A DNA stretch of 64,000 nt from Gammaproteobacteria bacterium (GCA_030147845.1 JASBUN010000035.1:42105-106104); one strand, 5' to 3'; shown: positions 29,450 through 39,666, numbered from the stretch's first letter. Notes: generated by a model not told the origin, from the letters alone. A program made the numbers and translations.

Positions 29450-30949
29450 ATGCTAAGACGTACGAAGATCGTTGCCACATTGGGTCCCGCTACCGATCAG
29501 ACGGTCGCGGGCGAAAACGAGTACGAAGTTCTCGATCGGATCATCGAAGCCGGTGTTGACGTTGCGCGGGTAAACTTTTCGCATGGCGCGCACGCAGACC
29601 ATAAGCGCCGTGCCGAGGCGGTACGCAATCGTGCGCGCGCGCATGGCCGTCAGGTCGGCATCTTGGCTGATCTCATGGGTCCGAAGATCCGCATTTCCGG
29701 TTTCAAAGACGGCAAGGTCATGCTCAAACCGGGTGAGGCCTTCGTGCTTGACGCCACTTTGGGCGGAATCGAAGGCGACCTGCTCGATGGTACCCGCGAG
29801 CGCGTTGGTATCAGCTATAAAAACTTGCCCAACGACGTCGCCCGTGGCGACACCTTGCTGCTCGATGACGGTCGTATCGAGTTATGGGTTGAGCGCGTGG
29901 AAGGTAGCGAGATCGCTTGCGTTGTGCGTGTCGGCGGTGAGTTGTCCAACAAGAAGGGTATCAACCGCAAGGGTGGCGGGCTGTCTGCCGGCGCTATCAC
30001 TGACAAGGACCGCGCCGACATCAAGGCGGCCGCGGAAATGAAAGCGGATTATTTGGCCGTCTCTTTCCCGCGTCATGCCGGCGATATTCATGAGGCGCGC
30101 GAACTGTTCCAACAAGCCGGCGGTACCGGCGGCATCGTGGCGAAGATCGAGCGCGCGGAATCTCTGCCGGCCATCGAGGAAATCATCGGTGCTTCCGACG
30201 CCGTCATGATTGCCCGTGGCGACTTGGGAGTCGAGGTCGGCGACGCCGAGCTGCCCGCTCTGCAAAAGCAAATCATCAGCATGGCGCGGTCCATGAATAA
30301 GGTGGCGATCACGGCTACGCAGATGATGGAGTCTATGATTCACAGTCAGATCCCGACGCGCGCCGAGGTATTTGACGTCGCCAATGCGGTTTTGGATGGC
30401 ACCGATGCGGTGATGCTCTCGGCCGAGACCGCCGCCGGTAAGTATCCCGACCTTGCTGTGGCCGCCATGCATCGGGTTTGTATTGGCGCCGAGAAACAAC
30501 GTTTGGCGCGGATCTCGGATCATCGTATTAATACGGAGTTCCGGCGCATCGACGAAGCTATCGCCATGGCGACTATGTATGCGGCTAACCATTTGGGCGC
30601 AAAGGCGATTGCAGCGCTCACCGAGTCCGGTTCAACGGCCCTGTGGATGTCACGCATCAGTTCGGGTATTCCTATCTATGCCTTGACGGGCCACGTTGGG
30701 ACACGTAGAAAAGTAACTTTGTACCGCGGCGTGTACCCGGTTAGCTTCGATACCAGCAGCGCCAACCACGCCGAAGTCAATCAAGAGGCGGTAGATGAAC
30801 TGGTCCGCCGCGGAGCTGTGCGCGACGGCGATTTGGTCATCATCACCAAGGGTGACCTGATGGGTGTACACGGTGGCACCAACGCCATGAAGATCGTGCG
30901 CGTCGGTAACATGGTGCCACCAAAAAAAGACGGTACCGACCAGGAATAG
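29450..30949 (+). CDS. pyk: pyruvate kinase
   Basis: Converts phosphoenolpyruvate and ADP to pyruvate and ATP. 499 residues. It starts RRTKIVATLGPATD and shows ARVNFSHGAHADH, the metal/substrate region ADLMGPKIRISG, and the active-site segment VMIARGDLGVEVG with ITATQMMESMI. Compared with E. coli enzymes it is of the PykA/type II-like pattern without obvious allosteric fusion. GGGGGAG is well placed before the ATG at 29450; the longer frame back to 29108 overlaps pgk and is false. In an autotroph it connects Calvin-cycle products to acetyl-CoA and amino-acid synthesis. Confidence 0.95.
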   Translation: MLRRTKIVATLGPATDQTVAGENEYEVLDRIIEAGVDVARVNFSHGAHADHKRRAEAVRNRARAHGRQVGILADLMGPKIRISGFKDGKVMLKPGEAFVLDATLGGIEGDLLDGTRERVGISYKNLPNDVARGDTLLLDDGRIELWVERVEGSEIACVVRVGGELSNKKGINRKGGGLSAGAITDKDRADIKAAAEMKADYLAVSFPRHAGDIHEARELFQQAGGTGGIVAKIERAESLPAIEEIIGASDAVMIARGDLGVEVGDAELPALQKQIISMARSMNKVAITATQMMESMIHSQIPTRAEVFDVANAVLDGTDAVMLSAETAAGKYPDLAVAAMHRVCIGAEKQRLARISDHRINTEFRRIDEAIAMATMYAANHLGAKAIAALTESGSTALWMSRISSGIPIYALTGHVGTRRKVTLYRGVYPVSFDTSSANHAEVNQEAVDELVRRGAVRDGDLVIITKGDLMGVHGGTNAMKIVRVGNMVPPKKDGTDQE

Positions 30950-31050
30950 TCGGCGGCCGGTAACGCCCATTCACTGTGCTCTGGGGCACGGTATGACAGG
31001 GTGCTGCATTTGAATTCAACAACCAATACTGAACGACGAGGAGATTAACC

Positions 31051-32115
31051 ATGGCCCTGATTTCTCTGCGCCAACTACTGGATCACGCCGCCGAGCACAC
31101 CTACGGTGTACCGGCATTCAACGTCAATAACATGGAGCAGATGCGCGCCATCATGGAGGCGGCCGATGAAACCGACAGCCCGGTGATCGTGCAGGCCTCG
31201 GCTGGTGCACGCAAATATGCCGGCGCGCCATTTCTGCGTCACCTGATTTTAGCGGCGATCGAAGAATTTCCGCATATCCCTGTGGTCATGCACCAGGATC
31301 ATGGCGCCAGCCCGGCGGTCTGTCAGCGTTCCATACAGCTCGGCTTCTCGTCGGTGATGATGGACGGTTCGCTGATGGAAGACATGAAAACGCCGGCAAG
31401 CTATGAGTACAACGTCGACGTGACTAAACGCGTCGTTGACATGGCGCACGCCTGCGGCGTGTCCGTCGAGGGTGAACTTGGTTGTCTGGGTTCGTTGGAG
31501 ACCGGCATGGCTGGCGAGGAAGATGGCTCTGGCGCCGAAGGCGTGTTGGACCATTCGCAGTTGCTGACCGATCCGGAACAGGCCGCTGACTTCGTCAAGA
31601 AAACCCGCGTCGACGCCCTGGCCATTGCGATCGGCACCAGTCACGGCGCTTATAAATTCACGCGTCCGCCGACCGGCGACATTCTGGCCATCAAGCGCAT
31701 CAAAGAAATCCATTCACGTATTCCGAATACGCACTTGGTCATGCACGGCTCATCGTCGGTGCCGCAAGAATGGCTCAAGATCATCAACGAGTTTGGCGGT
31801 GACATGGGTGAGACTTACGGTGTACCGGTTGAAGAGATTGCCGAAGGCATCAAGAACGGCGTGCGCAAGGTCAACATCGATACCGATCTGCGCATGGCTT
31901 CGACCGGCGCAGTGCGTAAATTCCTGGCGCAGAACAAGAAGGAATTCGATCCGCGCAAGTGGCTCATTGCTTCGACCAATGCCATGAAGGACATTTGTAA
32001 AGCGCGTTACGAGGCCTTCGGCACGGCCGGTAATGCGTCCAAGATCAAGCCCATGTTCCTCGACGACATGGTGAGTTTGTACGATAGCGGCAAGCTCGAT
32101 CCGCGCGTCAACTAG
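31051..32115 (+). CDS. fba: class II fructose-bisphosphate aldolase (Calvin-cycle type)
   Basis: Zinc aldolase joining dihydroxyacetone phosphate with glyceraldehyde-3-phosphate (and probably erythrose-4-phosphate) for ribulose regeneration. 354 residues. HQDHG at 81-85 gives catalytic D83 and zinc ligand H84; further ligands lie in [16 protein letters not shown] and VMHGSSS. The overall sequence is of the CbbA-like class IIB type. GAGGAG precedes the ATG. It ends the carbon cluster and is followed by a strong terminator. Confidence 0.96.
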   Translation: MALISLRQLLDHAAEHTYGVPAFNVNNMEQMRAIMEAADETDSPVIVQASAGARKYAGAPFLRHLILAAIEEFPHIPVVMHQDHGASPAVCQRSIQLGFSSVMMDGSLMEDMKTPASYEYNVDVTKRVVDMAHACGVSVEGELGCLGSLETGMAGEEDGSGAEGVLDHSQLLTDPEQAADFVKKTRVDALAIAIGTSHGAYKFTRPPTGDILAIKRIKEIHSRIPNTHLVMHGSSSVPQEWLKIINEFGGDMGETYGVPVEEIAEGIKNGVRKVNIDTDLRMASTGAVRKFLAQNKKEFDPRKWLIASTNAMKDICKARYEAFGTAGNASKIKPMFLDDMVSLYDSGKLDPRVN

Positions 32116-32135
32116 GACGCGTTGCCGGACGAACG

Positions 32136-32168
32136 GAAAAAGCGGGCCTCGCGGCCCGCTTTTTTTTG
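32136..32168 (+). terminator. rho-independent terminator after fba
   Basis: AAAAAGCGGGCC, loop TCGC, GGCCCGCTT and an unbroken run of T residues, beginning about 21 bases after the fba stop. Ends the tkt-fba transcript. Confidence 0.93.
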
Positions 32169-32315
32169 CGCCCGGTACGGGCCGTGCGACGGCGCGTGGG
32201 TATGTCGAACCCGAGTTTTATACTTACGAGGCACATGACCGGAATATTGGGCAGGCCGGGTTTAGCATAATAAAGGGCTATGCGCGTCGAGTTTTCGGTG
32301 CACCTCGGGATAGGG

Positions 32316-33647
32316 TCAATCGTTGAGGAGCGTGCCTGCGCGGCTGAGCAACAGAGCGCCAAGCGTGCCGATTGCGCCCGACAGCAAATACAAGCCGACG
32401 TAGCCCACGCCCAGATACACCGACAGCGCCAGTGCCACTAGTGGTGCAAAGCCGGCTCCGAACAGCCAGCCCAGGTCCGAGGTGATCAGCGCGCCGGTGA
32501 AGCGGAACTGGGTCTTGAAACTGGAGCTGACCGCGCCGGCGGCCTGCGCATGGGCGAAGCCCAGCAGGATGAAACCCAGCAGGATGAACATGTAACCCGC
32601 GCCGGTGCCGCCGGCCAGCATGAATGGTGTCCAGCCGCTGTAGACCGCGATCAGTACGCCGGACACCGCCAGCGTCGTGCGGCGACCGAAACGGTTGGCG
32701 AACAAGCCGGACGCGAACATGGCCGGAACCGCCAGTGCGGCGCCAATGATCTGCACTATCAAAAAGCTGATTACCGATTGCTTGGTGAACAGTAACGCCC
32801 AGGAAAGCGCGAAGATCGTCACCAGGTGAAATAGCGCATAGCTGCCCAGTGGCGCAAACGCGCCCAGTGCGATGAAGCGTCCCTGGGTGCGCACCAGCTC
32901 GCCTACCGGCGACGGCTCGAGTTCGCGCAACTTCAGCGAAGAGGCATATTCCGGTGCGACGACCAGGCGCAGGCGGGCGAACAGCGCCACCACGTTAATG
33001 GCGAACGCAACGAAGAACGGATAGCGCCAGCCCCAGGTGTAGAACTCGTGCGATGACAGCTGCAGGATCAGATAGGTAAACAGCCCGGCGGCAAGCAGGA
33101 AGCCAATCGGTGCACCCAGTTGCGGGATCATCGCGTACCACCCGCGGCGTTCCTTCGGCGCATTGAGCGCCAGCAGCGAGGGCAGACCATCCCAACTGCC
33201 ACCGATGGAAAAACCCTGGCCGAAGCGCAGCAAGGCCAACATCATGATGGCAATGGCGCCGAGCGAGGCGTAACCCGGCAGGAAGGCGATACCCACTGTG
33301 GTGGTTCCCAACAGGAACAGCGCGACAGTCAGCTTAGTGCCGCGACCGTGGTTGCGCTGAATATATAGAAAGAACAGCGAGCCGATTGGCCGCGCGATGA
33401 AGGCCAGCGCGAAGATGGCGAAGGAATAGAAGATGCCGTTGATCTCGGCCGCGAAGGGGAAAAAGACGCGCGGGAACACCAGCACGCAGGCCAAGCCAAA
33501 CACGAAGAAATCGAAGAATTCGGAGATGCGACCGATGACCACGCCGACCGAGATCTCGCCGGGCGTGACGTTGGCATGAGTATGTCCGTCCCATGAGGTT
33601 TCGGGGCGAGGCGGGATCGGGGTGGACGAGGCATTGGGTGTCGACAT
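32316..33647 (-). CDS. MFS transporter, metabolite:H+ symporter type
   Basis: A 443-residue inner-membrane protein with about 12 hydrophobic helices. The N terminus is hydrophilic to about residue 30, then VVIGRISEFFDFFVFGLACV begins the first helix. Signature loops are RPIGSLFF between helices 2 and 3 and NRFGRRTTL before the second half, as in the MHS/proline-alpha-ketoglutarate symporter family. The start at 33647 (ATG, AGGAG upstream) is preferred over GTG 33659. It is divergent from cyoA; the substrate is unknown, but a small carboxylate is typical for the family. Confidence 0.85.
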   Translation of the reverse strand: MSTPNASSTPIPPRPETSWDGHTHANVTPGEISVGVVIGRISEFFDFFVFGLACVLVFPRVFFPFAAEINGIFYSFAIFALAFIARPIGSLFFLYIQRNHGRGTKLTVALFLLGTTTVGIAFLPGYASLGAIAIMMLALLRFGQGFSIGGSWDGLPSLLALNAPKERRGWYAMIPQLGAPIGFLLAAGLFTYLILQLSSHEFYTWGWRYPFFVAFAINVVALFARLRLVVAPEYASSLKLRELEPSPVGELVRTQGRFIALGAFAPLGSYALFHLVTIFALSWALLFTKQSVISFLIVQIIGAALAVPAMFASGLFANRFGRRTTLAVSGVLIAVYSGWTPFMLAGGTGAGYMFILLGFILLGFAHAQAAGAVSSSFKTQFRFTGALITSDLGWLFGAGFAPLVALALSVYLGVGYVGLYLLSGAIGTLGALLLSRAGTLLND

Positions 33648-33800
33648 GGGAACTTCCACTCCTGGGGCTCAGTCGGTTGAGGGGTGCAAGGCCGGCCTGG
33701 CGAGGCGGCATGTCACCTGTCGGGAAGCCGTAAGCGTGCATGATCCACACCGGGCTGTCCGTGTGGAAAATGGTCCGGTCGCGATCCGATTCACATCACC

Positions 33801-33984
33801 ATATATTAATATAATAGCTAGAGTCTTCATGCCACCGAGCCTCGGAGGTGTTCCATGTCCGCAAATCGTCTTCCTGGTTTTCTTTTGCATATCGTATCAT
33901 ATAATAATATACTAATATAGCCGCCAGGGTCTTCATTCCACCGAACATCGGAAGCCTCTCATGCCCGCAAATCGCCTTCGTGGC
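33801..33984. repeat. tandem duplication of the cyoA promoter/start region (period 106 bp)
   Basis: Copy 1 (about 33801-33878) and copy 2 (about 33907-33984) align at a constant 106-base offset: GAGTCTTCATGCCACCGAG against GGGTCTTCATTCCACCGAA, then the ATG and CGCAAATCG with a few changes. Both have an AT-rich ATAT(T/C)AATATA stretch upstream. Copy 1 reads ATG at 33855, MSANRLPGFLLHIVS, ending at a TAG after 21 codons; copy 2 is the true start of cyoA (MPANRLRGL). So copy 1 is a truncated cyoA 5' end that keeps the upstream AT-rich segment, possibly giving two promoters. Confidence 0.8.
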
Positions 33985-34956
33985 CTTGTGCTCATCCCTC
34001 TTTTCATTGCACTCGCCGGATGCAAGGCCGTGCTGCTTGATCCGTCCGGTGATGTCGCGCGCCAGCAAAGTGATGTGATGACCGCCTCGGTCGCCATCAT
34101 GGCCTTGATCATCGTGCCTGTATTGGTTGCCATTGCGGTGATCGCCTGGCGCTACCGCGCCTCCAATCGCGACGCTCGCTATGAGCCTGAATGGGACCAT
34201 TCCTCGCAGCTCGAACTCGCGGTATGGGCGGTGCCTCTGTTGATCATCATCGCTCTTGGCGCGATCACCTGGATCGGCACGCACCAGCTCGATCCCTATC
34301 AGCCCTTGAACCGCGTCGTCGACGGTAAGTCGATCGACACCAACGTCCGGCCGCTGGAAATCGAAGTGGTGTCACTGGACTGGAAATGGCTGTTCTTCTA
34401 TCCGCAGTACGGTATCGCGACGGTCAACGACGTGGCCGCGCCGGTGGACGTGCCGATCCACTTCAAGCTCACTTCCAGCCGCATGATGAACTCGTTCTTC
34501 GTGCCGGCGCTGGTGGGCCAGATCTACACCATGGCGGGCATGCAGACTGAACTCAACGCGGTCATCAACAAGCCGGGTGTGTACCGCGGCTTTTCCGCCA
34601 ATTACAGCGGGATCGGTTTCACGGATATGCGTTTCCGGTTTCAGGGCCTGACCCGCAAGGGATTTCAGGACTGGATCAGCCGGGCGCGCGCCGGCGGAAA
34701 GACGCTGAGCCTTGCCGCTTACCGCAAGCTGGCCAGTCCTTCACGCAATGTGCCGGCGGCATACTTCGCCGCCTACGCGCCGGACCTGTACCAGCGCATT
34801 CTCAACACGTGCACGCAGCCGGGCCAGGTGTGCAAGGACAAGATGATGGCGCAGGACGCCCGACGCAATCAGTGGGGACCGTCCGCGCGGCATTCGTCCC
34901 CGCGACCTGCTGCGCAGCAGCCCCTGACATCCGTGCACGAAGTACCCGCGCACTGA
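33961..34956 (+). CDS. cyoA: cytochrome bo3 ubiquinol oxidase subunit II
   Basis: Lipoprotein subunit II of the haem-copper quinol oxidase. 331 residues. The signal ends in the lipobox LAGC with C21 the lipidated cysteine; two transmembrane helices follow (about 44-62 and 84-106). The periplasmic cupredoxin-like domain shows SLDWKWLFFYP, MMNSFFVPALVGQIYTMAGM and ANYSGIGFTDMRF, as in E. coli CyoA, and lacks the CuA ligands, so electrons come from quinol and not cytochrome c. Start context: see the duplicated leader just upstream. First gene of cyoABCD-surf1. Confidence 0.96.
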   Translation: MPANRLRGLVLIPLFIALAGCKAVLLDPSGDVARQQSDVMTASVAIMALIIVPVLVAIAVIAWRYRASNRDARYEPEWDHSSQLELAVWAVPLLIIIALGAITWIGTHQLDPYQPLNRVVDGKSIDTNVRPLEIEVVSLDWKWLFFYPQYGIATVNDVAAPVDVPIHFKLTSSRMMNSFFVPALVGQIYTMAGMQTELNAVINKPGVYRGFSANYSGIGFTDMRFRFQGLTRKGFQDWISRARAGGKTLSLAAYRKLASPSRNVPAAYFAAYAPDLYQRILNTCTQPGQVCKDKMMAQDARRNQWGPSARHSSPRPAAQQPLTSVHEVPAH

Positions 34957-34980
34957 CACGTTTGCATCGAGACACGAACC

Positions 34981-36996
34981 ATGGATCATCGCTCCGAAAT
35001 CTGGAATTTTCTCCTCGGCAACCTGTCCCTGAAGGTGCTGCCGCTGCACAACACGCTGGAAGACCGCATCTTGCAGGTCACCTTCGCCGTGGTGGCGATA
35101 TCCGGCTTGGCGATATTTGGCTGGGTCACTGTCAAGCGTCGCTGGGGCTATCTATGGCGCGAGTGGTTTACCACGGTGGACCACAAGAAGCTGGGCATCA
35201 TGTATATGATCCTGGCGACGGTGATGCTGCTGCGCGGTTTTACCGACGCCATCATGATGCGCATCCAGCAGGCCACCGCCTTTGGCGCCAATATGGGTTA
35301 CCTGCCACCGACCCACTACGACCAGATCTTCACCGCGCACGGCGCGATCATGATCTTCTTCGTTGCCATGGCCTATATCGTCGGTTTGATGAACTATGTG
35401 ATGCCGACGCAGATCGGCGCGCGCGATGTGGCTTTTCCCTTTCTTAACAACCTCAGTTTCTGGCTGACAGTCTCGGGCGTAATGCTGTTCATGACTTCGC
35501 TGTTCGTCGGCAGTTTCTCGCGCGCCGGTTGGCTCGGCTATCCGCCGGTCTCGGAGTACCAGCTCGGATCGGGCGTGGACTACTACATCTGGGGTCTGCA
35601 GCTTTCCGGCCTCGGCACGTTGCTGACCGGCATCAATTTTGTGGTGACCATACTCAAGATGCGCGCACCCGGCATGTCGTTGATGAAGATGCCGATGTTC
35701 ACCTGGACCTCGCTATGCACCAGCGGTCTGATCGTGGTGACGTTTCCGATCCTGACCGCGGCGCTGTTCCTGCTGTCACTGGATCGCTACGTCGGCACGC
35801 ACTTTTTCACCAATGATCTTGGCGGCAACGTCATGATGTACATCAACCTCATCTGGATCTGGGGTCATCCGGAGGTGTACATCCTGATCCTGCCGCTGTT
35901 CGGTGTGTTCTCCGAGATCGTCGCGACCTTCTCCGGCAAGCGCCTGTTCGGCTATTCGTCGATGGTCTATGCCACGGTATCGATCATGATCTTGTCCTAT
36001 CTGGTGTGGTTGCACCACTTCTTCACCATGGGCTCCGGGCCGGACGTCAACTCGTTTTTTGCCCTGACCACCATGATGATCTCCATACCGACCGGGGTGA
36101 AGATATTCAACTGGCTGTTCACCATGTATCGCGGCCGTGTGCGATTCGATGTGCCGATGCTGTGGACCATGGGCTTTCTGTTCACCTTCACCATCGGCGG
36201 CATGACCGGCGTGATGCTGTCGGTGGCGCCGGCCGACTTCCTGCTGCACAACAGTCTGTTCCTGGTCGCGCACTTCCACAACGTCATCATCGGCGGCGTG
36301 GTATTCGGCGTGTTCGCCGGCATCAATTACTGGTTTCCCAAGGCGTTCGGCTTCCAGCTCGATCCGTTCTGGGGCAAGGCCAGCTTCTGGTTCTGGCAGA
36401 TCGGCTTCTGGGTTGCATTTGGTCCGCTGTACGTGCTCGGCCTGATGGGCGTGACGCGGCGGCTGAGCCATTTCGAGGATCCAAGCCTGCAGATCTGGTT
36501 CGTTATCGCCGCCTTCGGTGCGTTCCTGATCCTGCTCGGCATCCTGTCGTTCCTGATGCAGCTCTACGTCAGCATCCGGCATCGCGAGCGCTATGCCGTC
36601 GGTCACGACCCCTGGGGCGGTCGCACCCTGGAGTGGTCTACCTCCTCCCCACCGCCGCCCTACAACTTTGCGTTCACGCCGGTGGTACGCGAGCGTGACG
36701 CCTGGACGGACATGAAGGAGCACGGATATGTGCGGCCGCGCGACGGATTCCAGCCGATCCATATGCCGAAAAACTCCGCCACCGGCGTGTGGATCGGCCT
36801 GCTGGGCTTCGCCTTCGGCTTCGGCATGACCTGGTATATCTGGTGGCTGGCCGTGGCGTCCTTCGTGGGGATTGTCGCCGTCGCCATTGGTCACACTTTT
36901 AACTATCACCGCGAGGAAACCATCCCCGCCGAAGACGTCAAACAGTTCGAACACACCGGCAACTGGAAGCCCGCCGGGGAAGGTGCCAGCGCATGA
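34981..36996 (+). CDS. cyoB: cytochrome bo3 ubiquinol oxidase subunit I
   Basis: Catalytic subunit with low-spin haem b, high-spin haem o and CuB; reduces O2 to water and pumps protons. 671 residues, many membrane helices. Haem and copper ligands: H120 (FTAHG), H296 in GHPEVY with the cross-linkable Tyr300, H345/H346 (WLHHFF), H431 and H433 (HFHNVI). The order and spacing follow E. coli CyoB closely, including the YLPPTHYDQ quinol-site segment, so this is an A-type bo3 oxidase. No haem O synthase gene (cyoE/ctaB) is in the cluster, so it must be elsewhere. Confidence 0.97.
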   Translation: MDHRSEIWNFLLGNLSLKVLPLHNTLEDRILQVTFAVVAISGLAIFGWVTVKRRWGYLWREWFTTVDHKKLGIMYMILATVMLLRGFTDAIMMRIQQATAFGANMGYLPPTHYDQIFTAHGAIMIFFVAMAYIVGLMNYVMPTQIGARDVAFPFLNNLSFWLTVSGVMLFMTSLFVGSFSRAGWLGYPPVSEYQLGSGVDYYIWGLQLSGLGTLLTGINFVVTILKMRAPGMSLMKMPMFTWTSLCTSGLIVVTFPILTAALFLLSLDRYVGTHFFTNDLGGNVMMYINLIWIWGHPEVYILILPLFGVFSEIVATFSGKRLFGYSSMVYATVSIMILSYLVWLHHFFTMGSGPDVNSFFALTTMMISIPTGVKIFNWLFTMYRGRVRFDVPMLWTMGFLFTFTIGGMTGVMLSVAPADFLLHNSLFLVAHFHNVIIGGVVFGVFAGINYWFPKAFGFQLDPFWGKASFWFWQIGFWVAFGPLYVLGLMGVTRRLSHFEDPSLQIWFVIAAFGAFLILLGILSFLMQLYVSIRHRERYAVGHDPWGGRTLEWSTSSPPPPYNFAFTPVVRERDAWTDMKEHGYVRPRDGFQPIHMPKNSATGVWIGLLGFAFGFGMTWYIWWLAVASFVGIVAVAIGHTFNYHREETIPAEDVKQFEHTGNWKPAGEGASA

Positions 36997-37616
36997 ATAC
37001 TACCGTAGCCGATATGCATCCACCGGCACCGCCGGTGTTCTACACGCGCGAAGAGGTGCACCACAATGGGACCCTGCTTGGGTTCTGGATCTACCTGATG
37101 AGCGACCTGTTCATCTTCGCCTCGCTGTTCGCCTGCAACGCCGTACTGGGCACCAACTATGCCGGCGGACCGACCGCGAGCGAAGTTTTCGACCTGCCGG
37201 GTCTGGCCATCAATACCGCGCTGCTGCTGGTCTCTTCCGTCACCTTCGGCTTCGCCATGCTGGAGATGGCGCGCCAGCGCAAGCGGGCGATGCTGATCTG
37301 GCTGGCGGTTTCCGGACTGCTGGCCGCGGCCTTCGTCGGGCTGGAGATCCATGAATTCGCGACCATGATCGCCGAAGGCGCCACGCCCGAGCGCAGCGCG
37401 TTCCTATCCTCGTTCTTCACTCTGGTCGGTACCCACGGATTGCATGTGACGGTCGGTGTCATCTGGCTGATCGTGCTGATGGTGCAGCTGGGCCAGTTCG
37501 GTCTGACTGAGGCCAACATCCGCCGACTGCGCTGCCTGAGCATGTTCTGGCACTTCCTCGACCTGGTCTGGGTCGGTGTCTTCAGCTACGTCTATTTGGT
37601 GGGAGTCCTGCGATGA
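36993..37616 (+). CDS. cyoC: cytochrome bo3 ubiquinol oxidase subunit III
   Basis: Non-catalytic integral membrane subunit III, 207 residues with five expected helices. Recognised by [33 protein letters not shown] and the ending [22 protein letters not shown]. The ATG overlaps the cyoB stop by four bases (ATGA), so it is translationally coupled. Confidence 0.95.
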   Translation: MNTTVADMHPPAPPVFYTREEVHHNGTLLGFWIYLMSDLFIFASLFACNAVLGTNYAGGPTASEVFDLPGLAINTALLLVSSVTFGFAMLEMARQRKRAMLIWLAVSGLLAAAFVGLEIHEFATMIAEGATPERSAFLSSFFTLVGTHGLHVTVGVIWLIVLMVQLGQFGLTEANIRRLRCLSMFWHFLDLVWVGVFSYVYLVGVLR

Positions 37617-38011
37617 GTCAAACGACACATTCTGGGTCCATGCACGGTGGCGCTCATGATGCGGGCATGGGCGAGGATCACGGCAGCCTGCGCGGCTACC
37701 TCACCGGCTTTGTGCTGGCCGCGATACTTACCGTGATTCCGTTCTGGCTGGTGATGGGGCACGTGATCGCCAGCAAGCCGCTGGCGATCCTGCTGGTACT
37801 GGCACTGGCCGCCGTGCAGATCGTGGTGCACATGATCTACTTCCTGCATCTCAACACGAAATCGGAGCACGGCTGGAATATGCTGGCGTTTATTTTCGCC
37901 CTGGTGCTGGTGGTGATCGTTTTGGGTGCCTCGTTGTGGGTCATGTACAACGAGAATGCCAACATGATGCCGATGTCGCCCATATATCAGCAGTACCACA
38001 AAGGCGGGTAG
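37613..38011 (+). CDS. cyoD: cytochrome bo3 ubiquinol oxidase subunit IV
   Basis: Small subunit IV, 132 residues, three helices. After a Gly/His-rich start (residues 1-22) it shows the family pattern GYLTGFVLAAILTVIPFW and QIVVHMIYFLHLNTKSE. It overlaps cyoC by four bases (ATGA). It assists assembly of the CuB-containing subunit I in E. coli. Confidence 0.93.
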   Translation: MSQTTHSGSMHGGAHDAGMGEDHGSLRGYLTGFVLAAILTVIPFWLVMGHVIASKPLAILLVLALAAVQIVVHMIYFLHLNTKSEHGWNMLAFIFALVLVVIVLGASLWVMYNENANMMPMSPIYQQYHKGG

Positions 38012-38017
38012 TGAGGC

Positions 38018-38776
38018 GTGAGCCGCAAGCAGCCGGCCGCTAGCGGCAAGGCCGTTCTCTGGATTGCGCTGGGTTTGCTTGCGTGCGTGGGCTTCATTCT
38101 TCTGGGTAACTGGCAGGTGCGGCGCTTGCACTGGAAGCTGGGTCTGATCCACGATGTCGACACGCGCGTGCACGCGCTGGCGGTTCCGGCGCCGGGGCCG
38201 GCGCAGTGGCCGCGCATCGCCGCCGGTCACGGACGCTATCTGCACGTGCGTCTGACGGGGCATTACCTGCCCGGCGCGCAGACCCTGGTGCACGGCACCA
38301 GCGCGCGCGGCTATGGCTACTGGGTCATGGCGCCGTTGCGCACCGCGCGTGGCTTCATCGTGCTGGTCAACCGCGGTTACATTCCCGCCGACCTGCCCGA
38401 ATCGCCGGCCTTTGCGCGCATCCGTCCGCCATCGGGCGAGGTGGGGATTACCGGACTGTTGCGTCTCAGCGAACCCGGTGGTGGTTTCCTGCGTCCCAAC
38501 CGACCCGCGCGCAAGCTGTGGTACTCGCGTGACGTGGCCGCCATCGCCCGTGCCCGGCACCTGCCGCCACGCGAGGTGGCGCCGTATTTCGTCGACGTCG
38601 ACGCCGGTCCGACAGCGAGCTGGCCGCTCGGCGGGCAGACCGTCATCCGCTTTCCCAACCATCACCTGGGCTACGCCATCACCTGGTACCTGCTGGCGCT
38701 GGGTAGCGCGCTGGGTGTCGGTTTGTTGCTGCGCAGCGCGTGGCGCGACCGACGGGCGTCGCGACCCACGCCGTAG
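38018..38776 (+). CDS. SURF1 family oxidase assembly protein
   Basis: A 252-residue assembly factor for haem-copper oxidases, with two terminal membrane helices (about 13-30 and 228-244) flanking a periplasmic domain. Signatures are LGNWQVRRLHWK, FIVLVNRGYIP and FPNHHLGYAITWY. GTG start at 38018, six bases after cyoD, with GTGAGG upstream. In place of CyoE in the cluster it suggests the operon style of acidophilic and chemolithotrophic relatives; that comparison is inference. Confidence 0.92.
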   Translation: MSRKQPAASGKAVLWIALGLLACVGFILLGNWQVRRLHWKLGLIHDVDTRVHALAVPAPGPAQWPRIAAGHGRYLHVRLTGHYLPGAQTLVHGTSARGYGYWVMAPLRTARGFIVLVNRGYIPADLPESPAFARIRPPSGEVGITGLLRLSEPGGGFLRPNRPARKLWYSRDVAAIARARHLPPREVAPYFVDVDAGPTASWPLGGQTVIRFPNHHLGYAITWYLLALGSALGVGLLLRSAWRDRRASRPTP

Positions 38777-38863
38777 CCGGCCAACCGCCCGGTCCGCATC
38801 GACGCCACCGGTACCGCGCGATCACGCCGGCAAGATCTCTACCGATCCGTTGCCACGACCGGA

Positions 38864-38889
38864 TGTAGGCACGGCTTCAGCCGTGCATG
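38864..38889 (+). repeat. REP-like palindrome, copy 1
   Basis: TGTAGGCACGGCTTCAGCCG, with the hairpin GCACGGC-TTCA-GCCGTGC at 38869-38886. The TGTAGG...CGGCTTCAGCCG pattern is that of REP elements known from xanthomonads and pseudomonads. Confidence 0.75.
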
Positions 38890-39053
38890 GGCGCCGCGCG
38901 ATGAGCACGGATAAGGAGGCATAAAGCCAATGTTTTCTTTGCGTACTCGGAGTCTTTGAGAGAGATCAAGGTTTGACCTGATTGCATGAAGCTCTCGCTA
39001 AGGCGCAAAGCGCGCCAAGGTCAATTGATCGTCTCAGGTCGTGGTTGCCGAGT

Positions 39054-39079
39054 GATGCACGAGTGAATTCGTGCCTACA
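39054..39079 (-). repeat. REP-like palindrome, copy 2 (inverted)
   Basis: On the minus strand TGTAGGCACGAATTCACTCG, with hairpin GCACGA/TCGTGC at 39057-39074. Same TGTAGGCACG...TTCA...CGTGCAT frame as copy 1 in the opposite orientation, so the pair resembles a BIME. Confidence 0.6.
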
Positions 39080-39223
39080 GCACACGTGCCACAATCAACC
39101 GCTTCAACCGTGCATTTGCGACTAGTGTAGGCATGGATCTATTTCTGCCCGCCAAGCATGGGGTGTTCATTCGTCCGGCTCGTGGCTATAGTGACACGGA
39201 ACTAGCGTCATCTATCGAAACCC

Positions 39224-39619
39224 ATGTTTCCTAGCGCAGAAAAATTTCCCTGTCCTTGTTGCGGCTATCGCGTCCATCGTCTGCCGCCCGGCTACCATGA
39301 GGTCTGCCCGATCTGCGGTTGGGAAGATGACTTATCGCAACTGCGCTTCGTCGACATGCCAGGTGCCGCCAACCATGTATCGCTCGCCGGTGGACAGAAA
39401 AATTTTGCGCAATACGGCGCGGCCGAACGTCGCAACGTTGCTCATGCGCGCGCGCCGGTGCCGGGTGAACAACGCGAGCCGTCCTGGCGGCCGGTGAATC
39501 CGGAGCGCGATAATATCGAAATACCGCAGCGCGGTATCGCCTACGCGGATTCCTATCCTGAAGATACCACCGAGCTGTATTACTGGCGCGCGACTTACTG
39601 GCGTCGTGTCGTGAGTTGA
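39224..39619 (+). CDS. cysteine-rich CPCC domain protein
   Basis: A 131-residue cytoplasmic protein with a probable zinc-binding CPCC domain: FPCPCCGYRV near residues 8-17 and VCPICGWEDD near 27-36, giving two Cys pairs. The rest has the family's RNVAHARAPVPGEQ-type segment and an acidic/aromatic C terminus. Function of the family is unknown. It stands alone between the REP region and the convergent purC. Confidence 0.85.
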   Translation: MFPSAEKFPCPCCGYRVHRLPPGYHEVCPICGWEDDLSQLRFVDMPGAANHVSLAGGQKNFAQYGAAERRNVAHARAPVPGEQREPSWRPVNPERDNIEIPQRGIAYADSYPEDTTELYYWRATYWRRVVS

Positions 39620-39666
39620 GTGCTCAACGGTCGGCGCGTGTTTGCTGATACCGTGTTCGCGCCGGC

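Larger units (their letters stand above)
38777..39223. other. 447-base intergenic region with REP-like hairpins
   Basis: No gene supported. It contains two REP-like palindromes in opposite orientation (38864-38889 and 39054-39079) and a CGCAAAGCGCGCCAAGG stretch that resembles dispersed repeats of proteobacteria. The promoter of the CPCC gene should lie near its right end. Confidence 0.5.

Noticed and set aside
35776..36954. Minus-strand 392-codon frame opposite cyoB
   Set aside because: Antisense to conserved haem-copper oxidase residues; His/Glu-rich translation without domain features.
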